From Neisseriaceae bacterium (GTDB taxonomy: Bacteria > Pseudomonadota > Gammaproteobacteria > Burkholderiales > Chromobacteriaceae): a DNA stretch of 64,000 nucleotides. The notes beneath the pieces are model-generated. The model was not told the DNA's origin. It made no database searches and saw nothing but the letters and a program-made list of their open reading frames with translations. Made by a program: the position numbers and the translations under genes. Every line of letters starts with the position of its first letter. The first letter of the stretch is position 1. Location: assembly GCA_027489245.1 (NCBI GenBank), contig JAIYAC010000009.1, positions 62,001 through 126,000 on the forward strand. Direction: 5' to 3'. This document shows, in pieces, positions 49,060-58,177 of this stretch.

Positions 49060-49171
49060 ATACGCGCCAATTCGGAAAAAGTTTGCCCATTATGCGAAGC
49101 GGCGCAGGCAGATAGCAAAGCATTTTCTGCTACCGCGCCGGATACTGGGCTTTTGCACTGCGGAGCCCGCC

Positions 49172-50200
49172 ATGCTGACCTTTTACAGTGACACCCACCG
49201 CCTGCACCACGGCAGCGAGCTGAAAGACGGCCACCTGATGCCCTGCTTTGAGGAGCCAGGCCGCGCCGATACCATCTTGCAGCGCGTACTGCAAAGCCAG
49301 CTGGGCACGGTGCTGCCCGGCCAGGCCTTTGATGCCAGCTGCTACGCCCGCGTACACAGCTCACGCTACGTCCGGTTTTTGCAGCAGGCCTGGGACGAGT
49401 GGCAAGCACTGGGCCACCAACACCATGCCCTGCCGCTGGTGTGGCCGGTACGCGACCTGCGCCACGATATCGAGCCGCAGCATATCGATGGCAAGCTGGG
49501 CTTTTATGCCATGGATGCCGGCGTGGCCATTACCCCCGGCACCTGGGCCGCGGTCAGCGCCAGCGCCAACCTGGCACTGAGCGGCATGCAGGCCGTGCGG
49601 GGCGGCGAGCAGGCGGCGTTTGCGCTGTGCCGCCCGCCTGGCCACCACGCGGCGGCCGAATACATGGGCGGCTATTGCTATCTGAACAATGCCGCCATTG
49701 CCGCGCAATATGCACGCGACCACGGCGCGGCACGGGTGGCGGTGCTGGATATCGACTTTCACCACGGCAATGGCACGCAAAGCATCTTTTATCAGCGCAG
49801 TGATGTGCAGTTCATCTCGCTGCACGGCGACCCGCTGGTGAGCTACCCCTATTTCAGCGGCCACGCCGACGAAACCGGTAGCGGTGACGGCGCGGGCTAC
49901 AACCTGAACCTGCCGCTAGCGCACGGCACGGGCTGGGATGGCTACCAGGTGGCGCTGGCGTACGCCTGCCAGCGCTTGCAGGCCTATCGCCCGGACGTGC
50001 TGGTGGTGTCGCTGGGGGTGGATACCTTCAAGGATGACCCGATCAGCCATTTCCTGCTGGATAGCGAGCACTACAGCCGCATCGGCGCCATGCTAGGCGC
50101 GCTGGGCCTGCCGACGCTGTTTGTGATGGAAGGCGGCTATATGGTGGATGCCATCGGTAGCAATACCGTGAATGTGCTGGCCGGTTTTAGCGGCCAGTAA
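49172..50200 (+). CDS. histone deacetylase-superfamily protein, acetylpolyamine amidohydrolase-like
   Basis: The 342-residue product begins MLTFYSDTHRLHHGSELKDG, which is characteristic of AphA-type acetylpolyamine amidohydrolases. It has RPPGHHAAAEYMGGYCYLNN, DIDFHHGNGTQ and LGVDTFKDDP for zinc and catalysis. It is the second deacetylase of this superfamily in the window and closer to the characterised acetylpolyamine enzymes than the one at 28.4-29.5 kb. The ATG at 49172 is chosen from family starts. Confidence 0.9.
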   Translation: MLTFYSDTHRLHHGSELKDGHLMPCFEEPGRADTILQRVLQSQLGTVLPGQAFDASCYARVHSSRYVRFLQQAWDEWQALGHQHHALPLVWPVRDLRHDIEPQHIDGKLGFYAMDAGVAITPGTWAAVSASANLALSGMQAVRGGEQAAFALCRPPGHHAAAEYMGGYCYLNNAAIAAQYARDHGAARVAVLDIDFHHGNGTQSIFYQRSDVQFISLHGDPLVSYPYFSGHADETGSGDGAGYNLNLPLAHGTGWDGYQVALAYACQRLQAYRPDVLVVSLGVDTFKDDPISHFLLDSEHYSRIGAMLGALGLPTLFVMEGGYMVDAIGSNTVNVLAGFSGQ

Positions 50201-50222
50201 GGGCGCTGGGCGTGCCCGATAA

Positions 50223-50257
50223 AAAACACCCCGCCAGCCTGGCTGACGGGGTGTTTT
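50223..50257. terminator. bidirectional terminator between convergent genes
   Basis: AAAACACCCCG...CGGGGTGTTTT forms a long stem with A- and T-rich flanks, suitable for ending transcription from both sides. Confidence 0.8.
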
Positions 50258-50260
50258 GCT

Positions 50261-50273
50261 CGTTGGCCGCAGG
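50261..50273 (-). repeat. single CGTTGGCCGCAGG motif next to the bidirectional terminator
   Basis: One motif copy lies between the terminator hairpin and the stop codon of the DsbA-like gene. Confidence 0.6.
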
Positions 50274-50274
50274 C

Positions 50275-50970
50275 TTAGCGGCAGCCCTCCGGCGTGCAGA
50301 ATGCGCCATCGGCGGCCTGCTCTGCGGTGGCACCATCCAGCAGCGCCTGCAGGTGGCCGGCAAAGGCAGTGGGCTGGCCCAGCCACGGCGAGATGTCCAG
50401 CCGCTGCAGCTGGCCGTTGACCTCTAGCAGCAGCGAGGGGAAGCCGCGCAGGCCGTTGGCAGCCATGTCACGGTGGCTGCGGCCAACGTGGGCATCGAAT
50501 TCGCCAGCTTGGCGCTGGTATTCGGCGGCAAAGGCAGCCTCATCCAGACCCAACCCGGCAGCCAACGCCTGCAGCACCGTGGCATCGGCAATACGGCGGC
50601 CTTCGGCGTAGTGGGCACGCTGCACTCGATGCAGCATGGCCAGGCCCTGGCCAGCCAGTGCCTCTGCGGCCAACACGGCCAGCGTGGGCGGTGTGCTGTC
50701 GAACACCGCGCTGCCATCCAGCAGCAGGCCGTTAAAGTAGGTATCACCAAACGGCTGGCCGGTCAGCGCGTGAATGCGCTGGTCGTGCGGCATCACGTAG
50801 TTGCGCAGCTGGGGCGACACCGGCTGGCGGTTGGCACCGCTCATCATGCCACCTGCGTGCAGCACCACTCGCAGGCCGGGGATGGCGGCCGCGGCGGCGG
50901 TGAGCGGCGCGGCGCCGTAGCACCAGCCGCACAGCGGGTCGTAGTAGTAATGCAGGCTGGCGCTTACCAT
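50275..50970 (-). CDS. DsbA-family (FrnE-like) thioredoxin-fold protein
   Basis: The 231-residue cytoplasmic protein starts ASLHYYYDPLCGWCYGAAP with a CGWC active site (residues 14-17), the pattern of the DsbA/FrnE group. The cis-Pro region reads GLRGFPSLLLEVNG. Members are disulfide oxidoreductases or isomerases linked to oxidative stress. The start overlaps the end of the MBL-fold gene, so the two are co-transcribed. The chain ends with a short Cys-containing tail (FCTPEGC). Confidence 0.88.
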   Translation of the reverse strand: MVSASLHYYYDPLCGWCYGAAPLTAAAAAIPGLRVVLHAGGMMSGANRQPVSPQLRNYVMPHDQRIHALTGQPFGDTYFNGLLLDGSAVFDSTPPTLAVLAAEALAGQGLAMLHRVQRAHYAEGRRIADATVLQALAAGLGLDEAAFAAEYQRQAGEFDAHVGRSHRDMAANGLRGFPSLLLEVNGQLQRLDISPWLGQPTAFAGHLQALLDGATAEQAADGAFCTPEGCR

Positions 50971-51827
50971 TGCATTTCACCTTTGTTCACTTTGGCGCCG
51001 ATATCCAGCGCAATGCCCAGGCCGGCTTCGGGGTAGGCACGCTTCATGGCGTCGATCAGCTCGGCACCGGTTTTGGCCTTGGCCGCTTCGCTGTCAAAGC
51101 GCAGCAAGTACTGGCGGGTGTAGTCGATGGCGCTGGTATCCAGTGCGGTGCCTGGCAGCATGTGGCCAGGTACCACTACCGCTGGTTTCAGGGCTTTCAT
51201 CTCGTCCAGCTGGGCGACCCAGGCCTGGCGCTCGGCCGGCTGCTGGGTGTCGGCGGTCCATACATGCAGCTTGCCGAACACGGCCACGTTACCGGCGATG
51301 GCGCGGATGGACGGAATCCACACATAAGGGCGGTGCGCCAGCACGCCATGGGTGCCGCGGATGGCAATCTCTTCACCATCTACCGTCAGCTTGTCAGCCG
51401 CCAGTGCGGTAGGCAGCACCGGTTTTACCGGGGCGTTGGCACCCATTTTCGGGCCCCAGAAGGCTACCTTGCCCGCCAGCTTGGCGCTGATTTTCTCGCG
51501 TACGGCGGCGGTGGTCACCACCTCGGCCTGCGGGAAGATCTGCTTCAGCACTTCGGCACCAAAGTAGTAGTCGGGGTCGGCGTTGCTGATGAAGATGGTT
51601 TTCAGCGTCTTGCCGCTGTCCAGCACGTTGGCCGCAATGCGGTAAGCGTCGGCGCGAGTAAAGCCGGTGTCAATCACCACCGCCTCGCTCTTACCGCTGA
51701 CTACCACGGCGTTGGCGTGGAAGCTGTTGCCGTCGGCGTTGTACACCTTCAGGTTCAGCGGCTCGGCAGCGTGGGCGGCGCCGAAGGCCAGGGCAAAAGA
51801 GGCAGCAAGCAGGGTTTGGCGAATCAT
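50964..51827 (-). CDS. MBL-fold protein lacking the HxHxDH metal motif
   Basis: The 287-residue protein has a signal peptide (cleavage near AAHA, about residue 20) and the metallo-beta-lactamase fold: NAVVVSGKSEAVVIDTGFTRAD, then ISNADPDYYFGAEVL where HxHxDH is expected. Both His of HxH are missing. Later TVDGEEIAIRG and VVPGHML keep fold features. Activity, if any, would be non-canonical. It is divergent from a LysR gene and overlaps the DsbA-like gene. Confidence 0.85.
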   Translation of the reverse strand: MIRQTLLAASFALAFGAAHAAEPLNLKVYNADGNSFHANAVVVSGKSEAVVIDTGFTRADAYRIAANVLDSGKTLKTIFISNADPDYYFGAEVLKQIFPQAEVVTTAAVREKISAKLAGKVAFWGPKMGANAPVKPVLPTALAADKLTVDGEEIAIRGTHGVLAHRPYVWIPSIRAIAGNVAVFGKLHVWTADTQQPAERQAWVAQLDEMKALKPAVVVPGHMLPGTALDTSAIDYTRQYLLRFDSEAAKAKTGAELIDAMKRAYPEAGLGIALDIGAKVNKGEMQW

Positions 51828-51904
51828 GGTCAGTCCTTTCAATGAGGCGGCAAACACTGCCGCGGTGTGCATCGGGTATGGACGACACTATAATTTCCAA
51901 ATCC

Positions 51905-51947
51905 GCGCAGATAAACGCGATAAACTGCGCATATTTGTTGCACAAAT
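51905..51947. promoter_or_regulatory. candidate LysR-type operator region
   Basis: Two inverted repeats, GCGCAG-N14-CTGCGC (51905-51930) and ATTTGT-N3-ACAAAT (51933-51947), lie in the divergent gap between the MBL-fold gene and the LysR gene, the second only 10 bp from the LysR start. Confidence 0.4.
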
Positions 51948-51957
51948 CGAGCAGATA

Positions 51958-52860
51958 ATGGACAGACTCACCGCCATGCAGGTGTTTGCCGACGTGGCCG
52001 CCAGCGGTAGCTTTACCACCAGTGCCGAGCGGCTGGGCATGTCGCGCGCCATGGTCACACGCTACGTGGCCGAAATGGAGCAATGGTTGGGCGCCCGCCT
52101 GCTGCAGCGCACCACCCGCAGTGTGACGCTGACTGATGCGGGCGAGCAGGCCTTGCGCCGCTGCCTGCAAATGCTGGCACTGGCCGAAGAAACCGCAGAC
52201 GAGGTGGCCCCGCCGGATGGCACACTACGCGGCCAACTACGGCTCACCAGCAGCATGTCGTTTGGCCACGCCCACCTGGCCGCCGCCATCAGCGACTTTC
52301 TGGCGCTGCACCCGCAGCTGAAGATAGACCTGAACGTAGGCGATGCCGCGCTGAACCTGGTAGAAGCACGTATCGACCTGGCCATCCGCATCAGCAGCGA
52401 GCCCGACCCGGCGCTGATCGCCCGGCCGCTGGCCAGCTGCCAATCGCTGCTGGTGGCCAGCCCGGCCTACCTGGCGGCGCAGGGTTGGCCGCAAAGCCCG
52501 GCCGAGCTGGCGCAGCACCGCTGCTTGGGCTACGCCAATTTTGGCCGGAGCACCTGGCGCTTTGGCCGGGATGGGGAATGGCAAACCGTAAGCGTACCGA
52601 CACGCTTTACCGCCAACGAGGCCACCGTGCTGCTGCACGCAGCACTGGCCGGCGGCGGTATCGCGCTGCAGCCTACCTATCTGGCGGCGCCGCTATTGGC
52701 CAGCGGCCAACTACAGCAGGTATTGCCAGGCTGGGACGTACCGCAGATGACCATCTACGCGCTGTACGCGTCACGCCGCCACCTGTCGCCGGCGGTACGG
52801 GCGCTGCTGGATTTTCTGCTGGCGCGCTTTGCCGGCGCCCCGTGGGATCAGGCGCCGTAA
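51958..52860 (+). CDS. LysR-family transcriptional regulator
   Basis: The 300-residue protein starts MDRLTAMQVFADVAASGSFT with a standard LysR helix-turn-helix (AERLGMSRAMVTRYVAEME) and the effector-binding domain. It is divergent from the MBL-fold/DsbA-like pair and probably regulates it. The frame is open far upstream, but similarity begins at this ATG. Its end overlaps the convergent binding-protein gene by 13 bp. Confidence 0.88.
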   Translation: MDRLTAMQVFADVAASGSFTTSAERLGMSRAMVTRYVAEMEQWLGARLLQRTTRSVTLTDAGEQALRRCLQMLALAEETADEVAPPDGTLRGQLRLTSSMSFGHAHLAAAISDFLALHPQLKIDLNVGDAALNLVEARIDLAIRISSEPDPALIARPLASCQSLLVASPAYLAAQGWPQSPAELAQHRCLGYANFGRSTWRFGRDGEWQTVSVPTRFTANEATVLLHAALAGGGIALQPTYLAAPLLASGQLQQVLPGWDVPQMTIYALYASRRHLSPAVRALLDFLLARFAGAPWDQAP

Positions 52861-53585
52861 CGGCGCTGCAGTGCCGCCAGGCGGCCATCGGCCTTGATGC
52901 GCTCTAGCGCCTGCTGCAGGCTGCGCAGTACGGCCGGGTCGGTTTTTTTATTGAAGGCAAACCAGTACTGGTAGCGCTGGTCCAGCGTCCACACCGGGCG
53001 GATGCGCGCCGGGTCTAGCTGCTGTTGCTGGCGTTGCCACTGCATGGCCCAGTCCAGCATCAGCACGGTATCGGCGCGCCCCAGCAACAGCTTTTTCAGG
53101 TTCACCTCGTCACTCTGGCCATATTCCAGCTGCGCCGCCGGCACACCCAGCTGCTGCAAGCGGCTGGCGGCACTGGATGCGGCCAACACGCCATGGCGAT
53201 AGCGCAGCAGGTCGGCCTGTTTGCGTACCACCACATCCGTCCGCGTGGCCAAGGTGTACACCATGATACGGCGTGGGGCGATGGGCCCAATCCAGCGAAA
53301 CAGCTGCTCGCGCTCCGGGTTGCGCACAATGCTGTACAGCGCGGTACCAGGCTGCTGCTTGACCGTACGGTAGGCGCGCAGCCAAGGCATCAGCGCCAGC
53401 TGCACGGTGTGGCCTGCGTCTGTAGCCATCATCTGCAGCAGCTCGCTGGCAAAGCCGCCAACGCGGCCATTTTCATCAAAATTGAGTGGGGGTAGCGCCT
53501 CGGTGTAGGCTTTGATGGTGGCTGCCACGGTAAAAACAGGTAGCAACAACGCCGCCACGCCAGCAGCCAACAAGGCTTTTTTCAT
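52848..53585 (-). CDS. family-3 solute-binding protein
   Basis: The 245-residue protein has a signal peptide (cleavage near residue 21) and the amino-acid-binding type fold: IKAYTEALPPLNFDENGRVGGFASELLQMM, then NPEREQLFRWIGPI, and LLLGRADTVLML. No transporter components adjoin, so it is an orphan binding protein. It overlaps the convergent LysR gene at the 3' end. The 150-bp gap upstream carries the feo-operon terminator. Confidence 0.82.
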   Translation of the reverse strand: MKKALLAAGVAALLLPVFTVAATIKAYTEALPPLNFDENGRVGGFASELLQMMATDAGHTVQLALMPWLRAYRTVKQQPGTALYSIVRNPEREQLFRWIGPIAPRRIMVYTLATRTDVVVRKQADLLRYRHGVLAASSAASRLQQLGVPAAQLEYGQSDEVNLKKLLLGRADTVLMLDWAMQWQRQQQQLDPARIRPVWTLDQRYQYWFAFNKKTDPAVLRSLQQALERIKADGRLAALQRRYGA

Positions 53586-53686
53586 TGTTTTGAGCCCTAC
53601 GTTTCAATAGATTTTAGCCTAGAACAGGCGGGCGCCCTGCACAAGACCCATAGCGCCACACCCGCTGGCAGGCAAAGCAAAAAAAC

Positions 53687-53716
53687 ACCCCCTGCTTGCC
53701 GTAGCAAACAGGGGGT
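53687..53716 (-). terminator. rho-independent terminator of the feo operon
   Basis: CAGGGGG (53709-53715) and CCCCCTG (53688-53694), extended inward by a partly paired stem, form a hairpin. On the minus strand it is followed by GTGTTTTTTT. Confidence 0.85.
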
Positions 53717-53735
53717 AGCAGTGGCGTGAGCCTGG

Positions 53736-53903
53736 CTAGTGGCAGCCGCCGCCTTTGCAGCTGCCGCAGCTTACGCAGCCATCCGCTTTGGCCGCCGCAT
53801 CCTTCAATGGCTTATGGCGGCGCGGTAGATACTTGCGCAGCAGATACAGCGCAGCACCCGCCACGATCAGGCCAACAATGGCGCCCTGAATGCTTTCATT
53901 CAT
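53736..53903 (-). CDS. FeoB-associated Cys-rich membrane protein
   Basis: A 55-residue frame from the ATG at 53903 reads MNESIQGAIVGLIVAGAALY, a single membrane helix, then a basic segment (RKYLPRRHKP) and a cysteine cluster, DGCVSCGSCKGGGC. This is the architecture of small FeoB-associated proteins that stand in for FeoC. It starts 15 bp after feoB and ends just before the operon terminator. Iron or Fe-S handling is inferred. Confidence 0.85.
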   Translation of the reverse strand: MNESIQGAIVGLIVAGAALYLLRKYLPRRHKPLKDAAAKADGCVSCGSCKGGGCH

Positions 53904-53918
53904 GTTCGTCTCCTTGCT

Positions 53919-55763
53919 TCAGGCCCACAGGCCCGCAATATGGCGTACCAGCAGTGCGCCAAGATAAGCCAGGCCAAACAGGTAGGCGGTGAAAATGGCC
54001 GTGGCCTGGCGCGAGTTGGTTTCGCGGCGCACTACCGCGATGGTAGCCAGGCACTGCGGTGCGTACACAAACCACGCCAGGTAGGCCAGCGCCACCGGTA
54101 GCGCCCAGTCGTGTGCCAAGGCACCGCCCAGCGCGTCCTCGCCGCCTACTGCGTACACGGTAGCCAGGGCACTCACTGCCACCTCGCGCGCAGCCATGGC
54201 GGGGATCAGTGCAATGCACATTTGCCAGTTAAAGCCCAGCGGGTCGAATAGCGGCTGCATCAGCTTGCCCAGCATGCCGGCAAAGCTGTACTCGATAGCC
54301 GGTAGCGTGGCGCCCACCGGCGCGTGCGGGAAGGTGGCCAGAAACCACAGCACGATAGACAGCGCCAGGATGATGGTGCCCACGCGGCGCAGGAAAATCC
54401 ACGCCCGCTCTTTCAGCCCCAGCGCAAAGTGGTACGCATTAGGCCAGCGGTAGTTGGGCAGCTCCAGCAGCAACGGGAAGCCCTGGCTGGCGGGCTGGCG
54501 GCGGCGCATGACCCAGGCCACCAGCGCGGCGCTGATAATGCCGGCCACGTATAGCGCAAACAGCGTCAACCCCTGCAGATTAAACACGCCCCACACGGTG
54601 TGCTGCGGCACAAAGGCACCGATCACCAGCGCGTACACCGGCAGGCGCGCCGAGCAAGTCATCAGCGGCGCGGTGAGGATGGTCAGCAGGCGCTCTTTCG
54701 GGTCGGCAATACTGCGGGTAGACATGATGCCGGGCACGGCGCAGGCAAAGCTGGACAACATGGGGATGAACGAGCGGCCGGACAGCCCCACGCCACGCAT
54801 CAGACGGTCCAGCAAAAATGCGGCACGCGGCAGGTAGCCGGAGTCTTCCAGCGCCAGGATAAAGGCAAACAGGATGATGATCTGCGGCAAAAACACCAGC
54901 ACGCCGCCTACGCCGGCAATCAGGCCGTCCACCACAAAGTCGTGCAGGATACCGGCCGGCAGCAAGCTGCCCACGGTTTCGCCCAGCCAGGCCATGCTGC
55001 CGTCGATGGCGTCCATCACCGGTGCAGCCCAGGCAAACACCGCCTGGAACATCAGCAGCAAAATAGTGGCCAGCAGCACCAGGCCCAGCACCGGGTGCAT
55101 CACCAGCGCGTCTAGCCGGTCTTGCCACGCCGGGGCGTGCGACGGCGCCGACACACTGCTGGCCAGCAGCGTATCGATACGGGCGTACAGGTGTTCTACC
55201 GCCTCGGCGCGCTCGGGCAGGGCCAGGCGGCCGCTGCGGCTGCCGGCGCTGCTGGCACACTGCGCCAGCGCGGCTTGCAGGTCGGCCACGCCGTTTTTGC
55301 GTACTGCCACGGTTTCTACCACCGGCATGCCCAGCTGTTGCGACAGCATGGCGGTATCGATGGTAATGCCACGGCTGCGTGCCGTATCGGCCAGGTTCAG
55401 CGCCAGAATCATGGGCAGGCCCAGCGCCTGCAGCTCCAGCACCAGGCGCAGGCCCAGCTTGATATTGGTGGCGTCCACCACCGCCACCAGCACATCGGGC
55501 GCGGCCTCGCCGGCCATTTCGCCCAGTATCACGCGGCGCGCCACCTGCTCGTCGGGCGAGGCCACGTACAGGCTATAGGTACCGGGCAGGTCGATCAGCT
55601 CGGCCGGGCGGCCCAGGCCAGCCAGGCTGCCCAGGCGTTTTTCGACGGTGACACCGGCGTAGTTGGCCACCTTGGCCCGCGCACCGGTCAGGCTGTTAAA
55701 CAGCGCGGTCTTGCCGCAGTTGGGGTTACCCACCAGGGCAAAACGCAATAGAGATGAAGACAT
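53919..55763 (-). CDS. feoB: ferrous iron transporter FeoB
   Basis: FeoB is the inner-membrane Fe(II) transporter with a cytosolic G domain. The 614-residue product has GNPNCGKTALFN (P-loop, residues 12-23), DLPGTYSL (G3), NLADTARS (the G4 position) and about nine C-terminal membrane segments with the Gate motifs (SFACAVPGIMSTR, MTCSARLPVYAL). Its length is at the short end for the family. It follows feoA by 7 bp. Confidence 0.95.
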   Translation of the reverse strand: MSSSLLRFALVGNPNCGKTALFNSLTGARAKVANYAGVTVEKRLGSLAGLGRPAELIDLPGTYSLYVASPDEQVARRVILGEMAGEAAPDVLVAVVDATNIKLGLRLVLELQALGLPMILALNLADTARSRGITIDTAMLSQQLGMPVVETVAVRKNGVADLQAALAQCASSAGSRSGRLALPERAEAVEHLYARIDTLLASSVSAPSHAPAWQDRLDALVMHPVLGLVLLATILLLMFQAVFAWAAPVMDAIDGSMAWLGETVGSLLPAGILHDFVVDGLIAGVGGVLVFLPQIIILFAFILALEDSGYLPRAAFLLDRLMRGVGLSGRSFIPMLSSFACAVPGIMSTRSIADPKERLLTILTAPLMTCSARLPVYALVIGAFVPQHTVWGVFNLQGLTLFALYVAGIISAALVAWVMRRRQPASQGFPLLLELPNYRWPNAYHFALGLKERAWIFLRRVGTIILALSIVLWFLATFPHAPVGATLPAIEYSFAGMLGKLMQPLFDPLGFNWQMCIALIPAMAAREVAVSALATVYAVGGEDALGGALAHDWALPVALAYLAWFVYAPQCLATIAVVRRETNSRQATAIFTAYLFGLAYLGALLVRHIAGLWA

Positions 55764-55770
55764 GGCGTAA

Positions 55771-56040
55771 TCAGGCGGGATGAACAGTGGTCAGGATCTT
55801 GGCGGCTTCGCTGCGGCGCAGGCCAAACTTGGTGCCGTTAATGCGCACGGCTACCGGGTCGGCACCGAACAGGCCAAAACCGATCACCTGCAATACCGCG
55901 CCGGGCAAGAAGCCCAGCTCCTTCAGGCGCAGGGTAACTTGCGCGTCCAGCTCGCCAAAATGGCTGTGGCTGGCGATATCGATAATGGTGGCACGTGCGC
56001 CCTTGGGCAGCTGGTGCAGCGGGGTGGCAGTATGTGGCAA
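55771..56040 (-). CDS. feoA: ferrous iron transport protein A
   Basis: FeoA is a small SH3-like cytosolic partner of FeoB. The 89-residue product has LHQLPKGARATIIDI, LRLKELGFLPGAVLQVIGFGLFGADPVAVRINGTKFGLRR in the usual order. The start appears to be TTG at 56040, supported by AAGGAG six bases upstream; no ATG is available before the conserved region. Confidence 0.93.
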   Translation of the reverse strand: MPHTATPLHQLPKGARATIIDIASHSHFGELDAQVTLRLKELGFLPGAVLQVIGFGLFGADPVAVRINGTKFGLRRSEAAKILTTVHPA

Positions 56041-56134
56041 AGCGCGCTCCTTGCTGGTAAGAAAACCGCATCAGCAAATGCGATTAATTCTTTTTATCGT
56101 AGCAATAAGCGCCGCCCATGTACACCCGTCAAAC

Positions 56135-56148
56135 CTGATACAGATCAA
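56135..56148 (-). promoter_or_regulatory. FNR-type box upstream of feoAB
   Basis: On the minus strand TTGATCTGTATCAG matches the FNR consensus TTGAT-N4-ATCAA with one mismatch. It lies about 95 bp upstream of feoA. Anaerobic activation of feo by FNR is known in E. coli. Confidence 0.65.
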
Positions 56149-56216
56149 GCAAAACGTATCCATCTGTAGCGGCATGCCATAGGCAAATGCAATCACCGCC
56201 GTGACTACCTACCCTC

Positions 56217-56840
56217 TCAATACATGGCATCCAGCACCAGCAACACCCTGGGCGGCTGGTTGCCCACGGCTGGCGAACGGTGGATGGCGCCGCCATCGCC
56301 ATTGCCCTGCCACTGGCTACCCTTCAGCAGCAGCACCTCACCCGCCACGCTGCGGCCAACTTCGCCTGTGCGCATCATGCCGGAGGTTTCGTCGGGCAAA
56401 CCGCCACTGCCACGCCCCAGAAAGCGGCGGTCGGCAGCGGTCCCGGCCAGCCATTCGGTACCCGGCCCGCGCCAGGTGCACACTAGGCGGATACCGGTGC
56501 GGTCCACATGAAAACGCGGGCACATGCTGCCATCCAGCACCTCTACCCGCCAGCCCACCTGCGCACAGCCCAGCAAGGTGGCGTACATATCGGCCAGCAG
56601 GGCAATGTCGTCTTGCAGCGCCTGCCGCCCCGCGCCCGCCGGCCAGGCTGCCAGTGCGGGCGCGTCGCCTGCCGACAGCACGCCACGATAGCCCAGCCGC
56701 AAGCTGCCGCTGGCGGCCAGGCTGTCCAGATAGCCGGCCACCCCGGCGGGCAAAGGGCGCTGCCAGCACAGCAGTTGCACCTCGGGCTGAAAGATCTGCG
56801 GCCAATCCGCCAGATGCGGTGTGATAACGATATCGCGCAT
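56217..56840 (-). CDS. DUF1826 domain-containing protein
   Basis: The 207-residue protein has the family core MCPRFHVDRTGIRLVCTWRGPGTEWL and a C-terminal GGAIHRSPAV...RVLLVLD. DUF1826 proteins are usually in Zur-controlled clusters with ZigA-type GTPases, as here. The conserved Cys and His residues suggest a metal- or cofactor-binding pocket. The ATG at 56840 overlaps the stop of the dihydroorotase gene (TGATG). Confidence 0.88.
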   Translation of the reverse strand: MRDIVITPHLADWPQIFQPEVQLLCWQRPLPAGVAGYLDSLAASGSLRLGYRGVLSAGDAPALAAWPAGAGRQALQDDIALLADMYATLLGCAQVGWRVEVLDGSMCPRFHVDRTGIRLVCTWRGPGTEWLAGTAADRRFLGRGSGGLPDETSGMMRTGEVGRSVAGEVLLLKGSQWQGNGDGGAIHRSPAVGNQPPRVLLVLDAMY

Positions 56841-58177
56841 CAGCCCCCCACCCTGCCGGCAAACTGCAGCGCCCGCCCCTGTACGCCGGGCTGCAAACGG
56901 CCCTGATACCAAGCCAGCTGGCCGGATACGACGGTGGCGCGCACATGGTGGCGCAGCGGGCGGCGTTCGAATGGCGACCAGCCACAGCGCGACATCACCG
57001 GCAGCACCGGGCCAGCACCAGGTGCCACAAGTGCCAGGTCGGCCCAGCAGCCTTCATCCAGATAGCCACGATCGCGAATGCCAAACAGCTCGGCCACGTT
57101 ATGGCTGGTTTTCTGCACCAGCTGCGGCAGCGTCAGCACGCCGTCGTCCACCAGGCCCATCAGCGCCGGCAGCGCATGCTGTACCAGCGGCAGGCCGCTG
57201 GGTGCCTGCCAGTACGGGCGGGCTTTTTCTTCGGTGGTATGCGGCGCGTGGTCGGTACCGATCACATCGATACGGCCATCGGCCACGGCCTGCCGCAAGG
57301 CAGTGCGGTCGGCGGCGGTTTTCACTGAGGGGTTGCATTTCAGCCGGTTGCCCAGCGTGGCGTAATCGGCCTCGTCAAACAGCAAGTGGTGCACGCAGGC
57401 CTCGGCAGTAATGCGCTTGCCCGCCAGCGGGCCGGCATCAAACAACGCCAGCTCCCGCGCGGTGCTGAGGTGCAACACATGCAAACGGGTATCAAACTGC
57501 CGCGCCAGGCTGACCGCCAGGCTGCTGCTCTGCCAGCAGGCTTCGGCACTGCGCACCTGCGGGTGTAGCGCTGCCGTTGCCTCGTCACCGTATTGCGCCC
57601 GCAGGCGGGCAGTCTCAGCCTCTACCGTAGGTGTGTGCTCGCAGTGCGCCAGCAGTATGGTGGGCACGCTGGCAAACAGGCGCTCCAGCAGCGCCGGTTC
57701 GTCCAGCAGCATATTGCCGGTACTGGCGCCCATGAACACTTTCACCCCCGCCACGCGGCCCGGTGGCAGCGCGGCCACCAGGTCCAGGTTGTCGCTGGCG
57801 GCACCAAAATGAAAGCCATAGTTGGCCGCACTGTGCTGTGCGGCCAACCATTCCTTGTGCGCCAGCGCGTCCAGCGTGGTGGTGCTGGGCTGGGTATTGG
57901 GCATATCCATGAAGCTGGTGATGCCGCCGGCCAGCGCCGCGCGCGACTCGCTGGCGATGCAGCCTTTATGCGTAAGCCCCGGCTCGCGAAAATGTACCTG
58001 GTCGTCGATCATGCCGGGCAGCAGCCAGCCGCCTGCGGCGTCGATGTGGTGCCGGGCGTCGGCATCAATACGGCTGGCAATGCGCTCGATACGCCCGCCG
58101 CGCACCAGCAGGTCACCTTCGGCCACGCCGCCACGGTTTACCAGCCGTGCGTTGCGAATCAGGATGTCCGCCTTCAT
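56840..58177 (-). CDS. dihydroorotase (zinc-starvation paralogue)
   Basis: The 445-residue amidohydrolase has [18 protein letters not shown] (metal His pair), [10 protein letters not shown] near the carbamylated-Lys site, [16 protein letters not shown] and [11 protein letters not shown] with the catalytic Asp. It closes carbamoyl-aspartate to dihydroorotate. Its operon with a ZigA-like GTPase behind Zur boxes suggests a paralogue used when zinc is scarce. A facing pair of GCGGCCAAC motifs lies inside the coding region. Confidence 0.9.
   Translation of the reverse strand: MKADILIRNARLVNRGGVAEGDLLVRGGRIERIASRIDADARHHIDAAGGWLLPGMIDDQVHFREPGLTHKGCIASESRAALAGGITSFMDMPNTQPSTTTLDALAHKEWLAAQHSAANYGFHFGAASDNLDLVAALPPGRVAGVKVFMGASTGNMLLDEPALLERLFASVPTILLAHCEHTPTVEAETARLRAQYGDEATAALHPQVRSAEACWQSSSLAVSLARQFDTRLHVLHLSTARELALFDAGPLAGKRITAEACVHHLLFDEADYATLGNRLKCNPSVKTAADRTALRQAVADGRIDVIGTDHAPHTTEEKARPYWQAPSGLPLVQHALPALMGLVDDGVLTLPQLVQKTSHNVAELFGIRDRGYLDEGCWADLALVAPGAGPVLPVMSRCGWSPFERRPLRHHVRATVVSGQLAWYQGRLQPGVQGRALQFAGRVGG
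57821..57848. repeat. facing pair of GCGGCCAAC motifs inside a coding region
   Basis: GTTGGCCGCA (57821-57830) and TGCGGCCAAC (57839-57848) are perfect inverted repeats within the dihydroorotase gene, separated by 8 bp. They encode part of the ordinary protein sequence. Confidence 0.8.
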
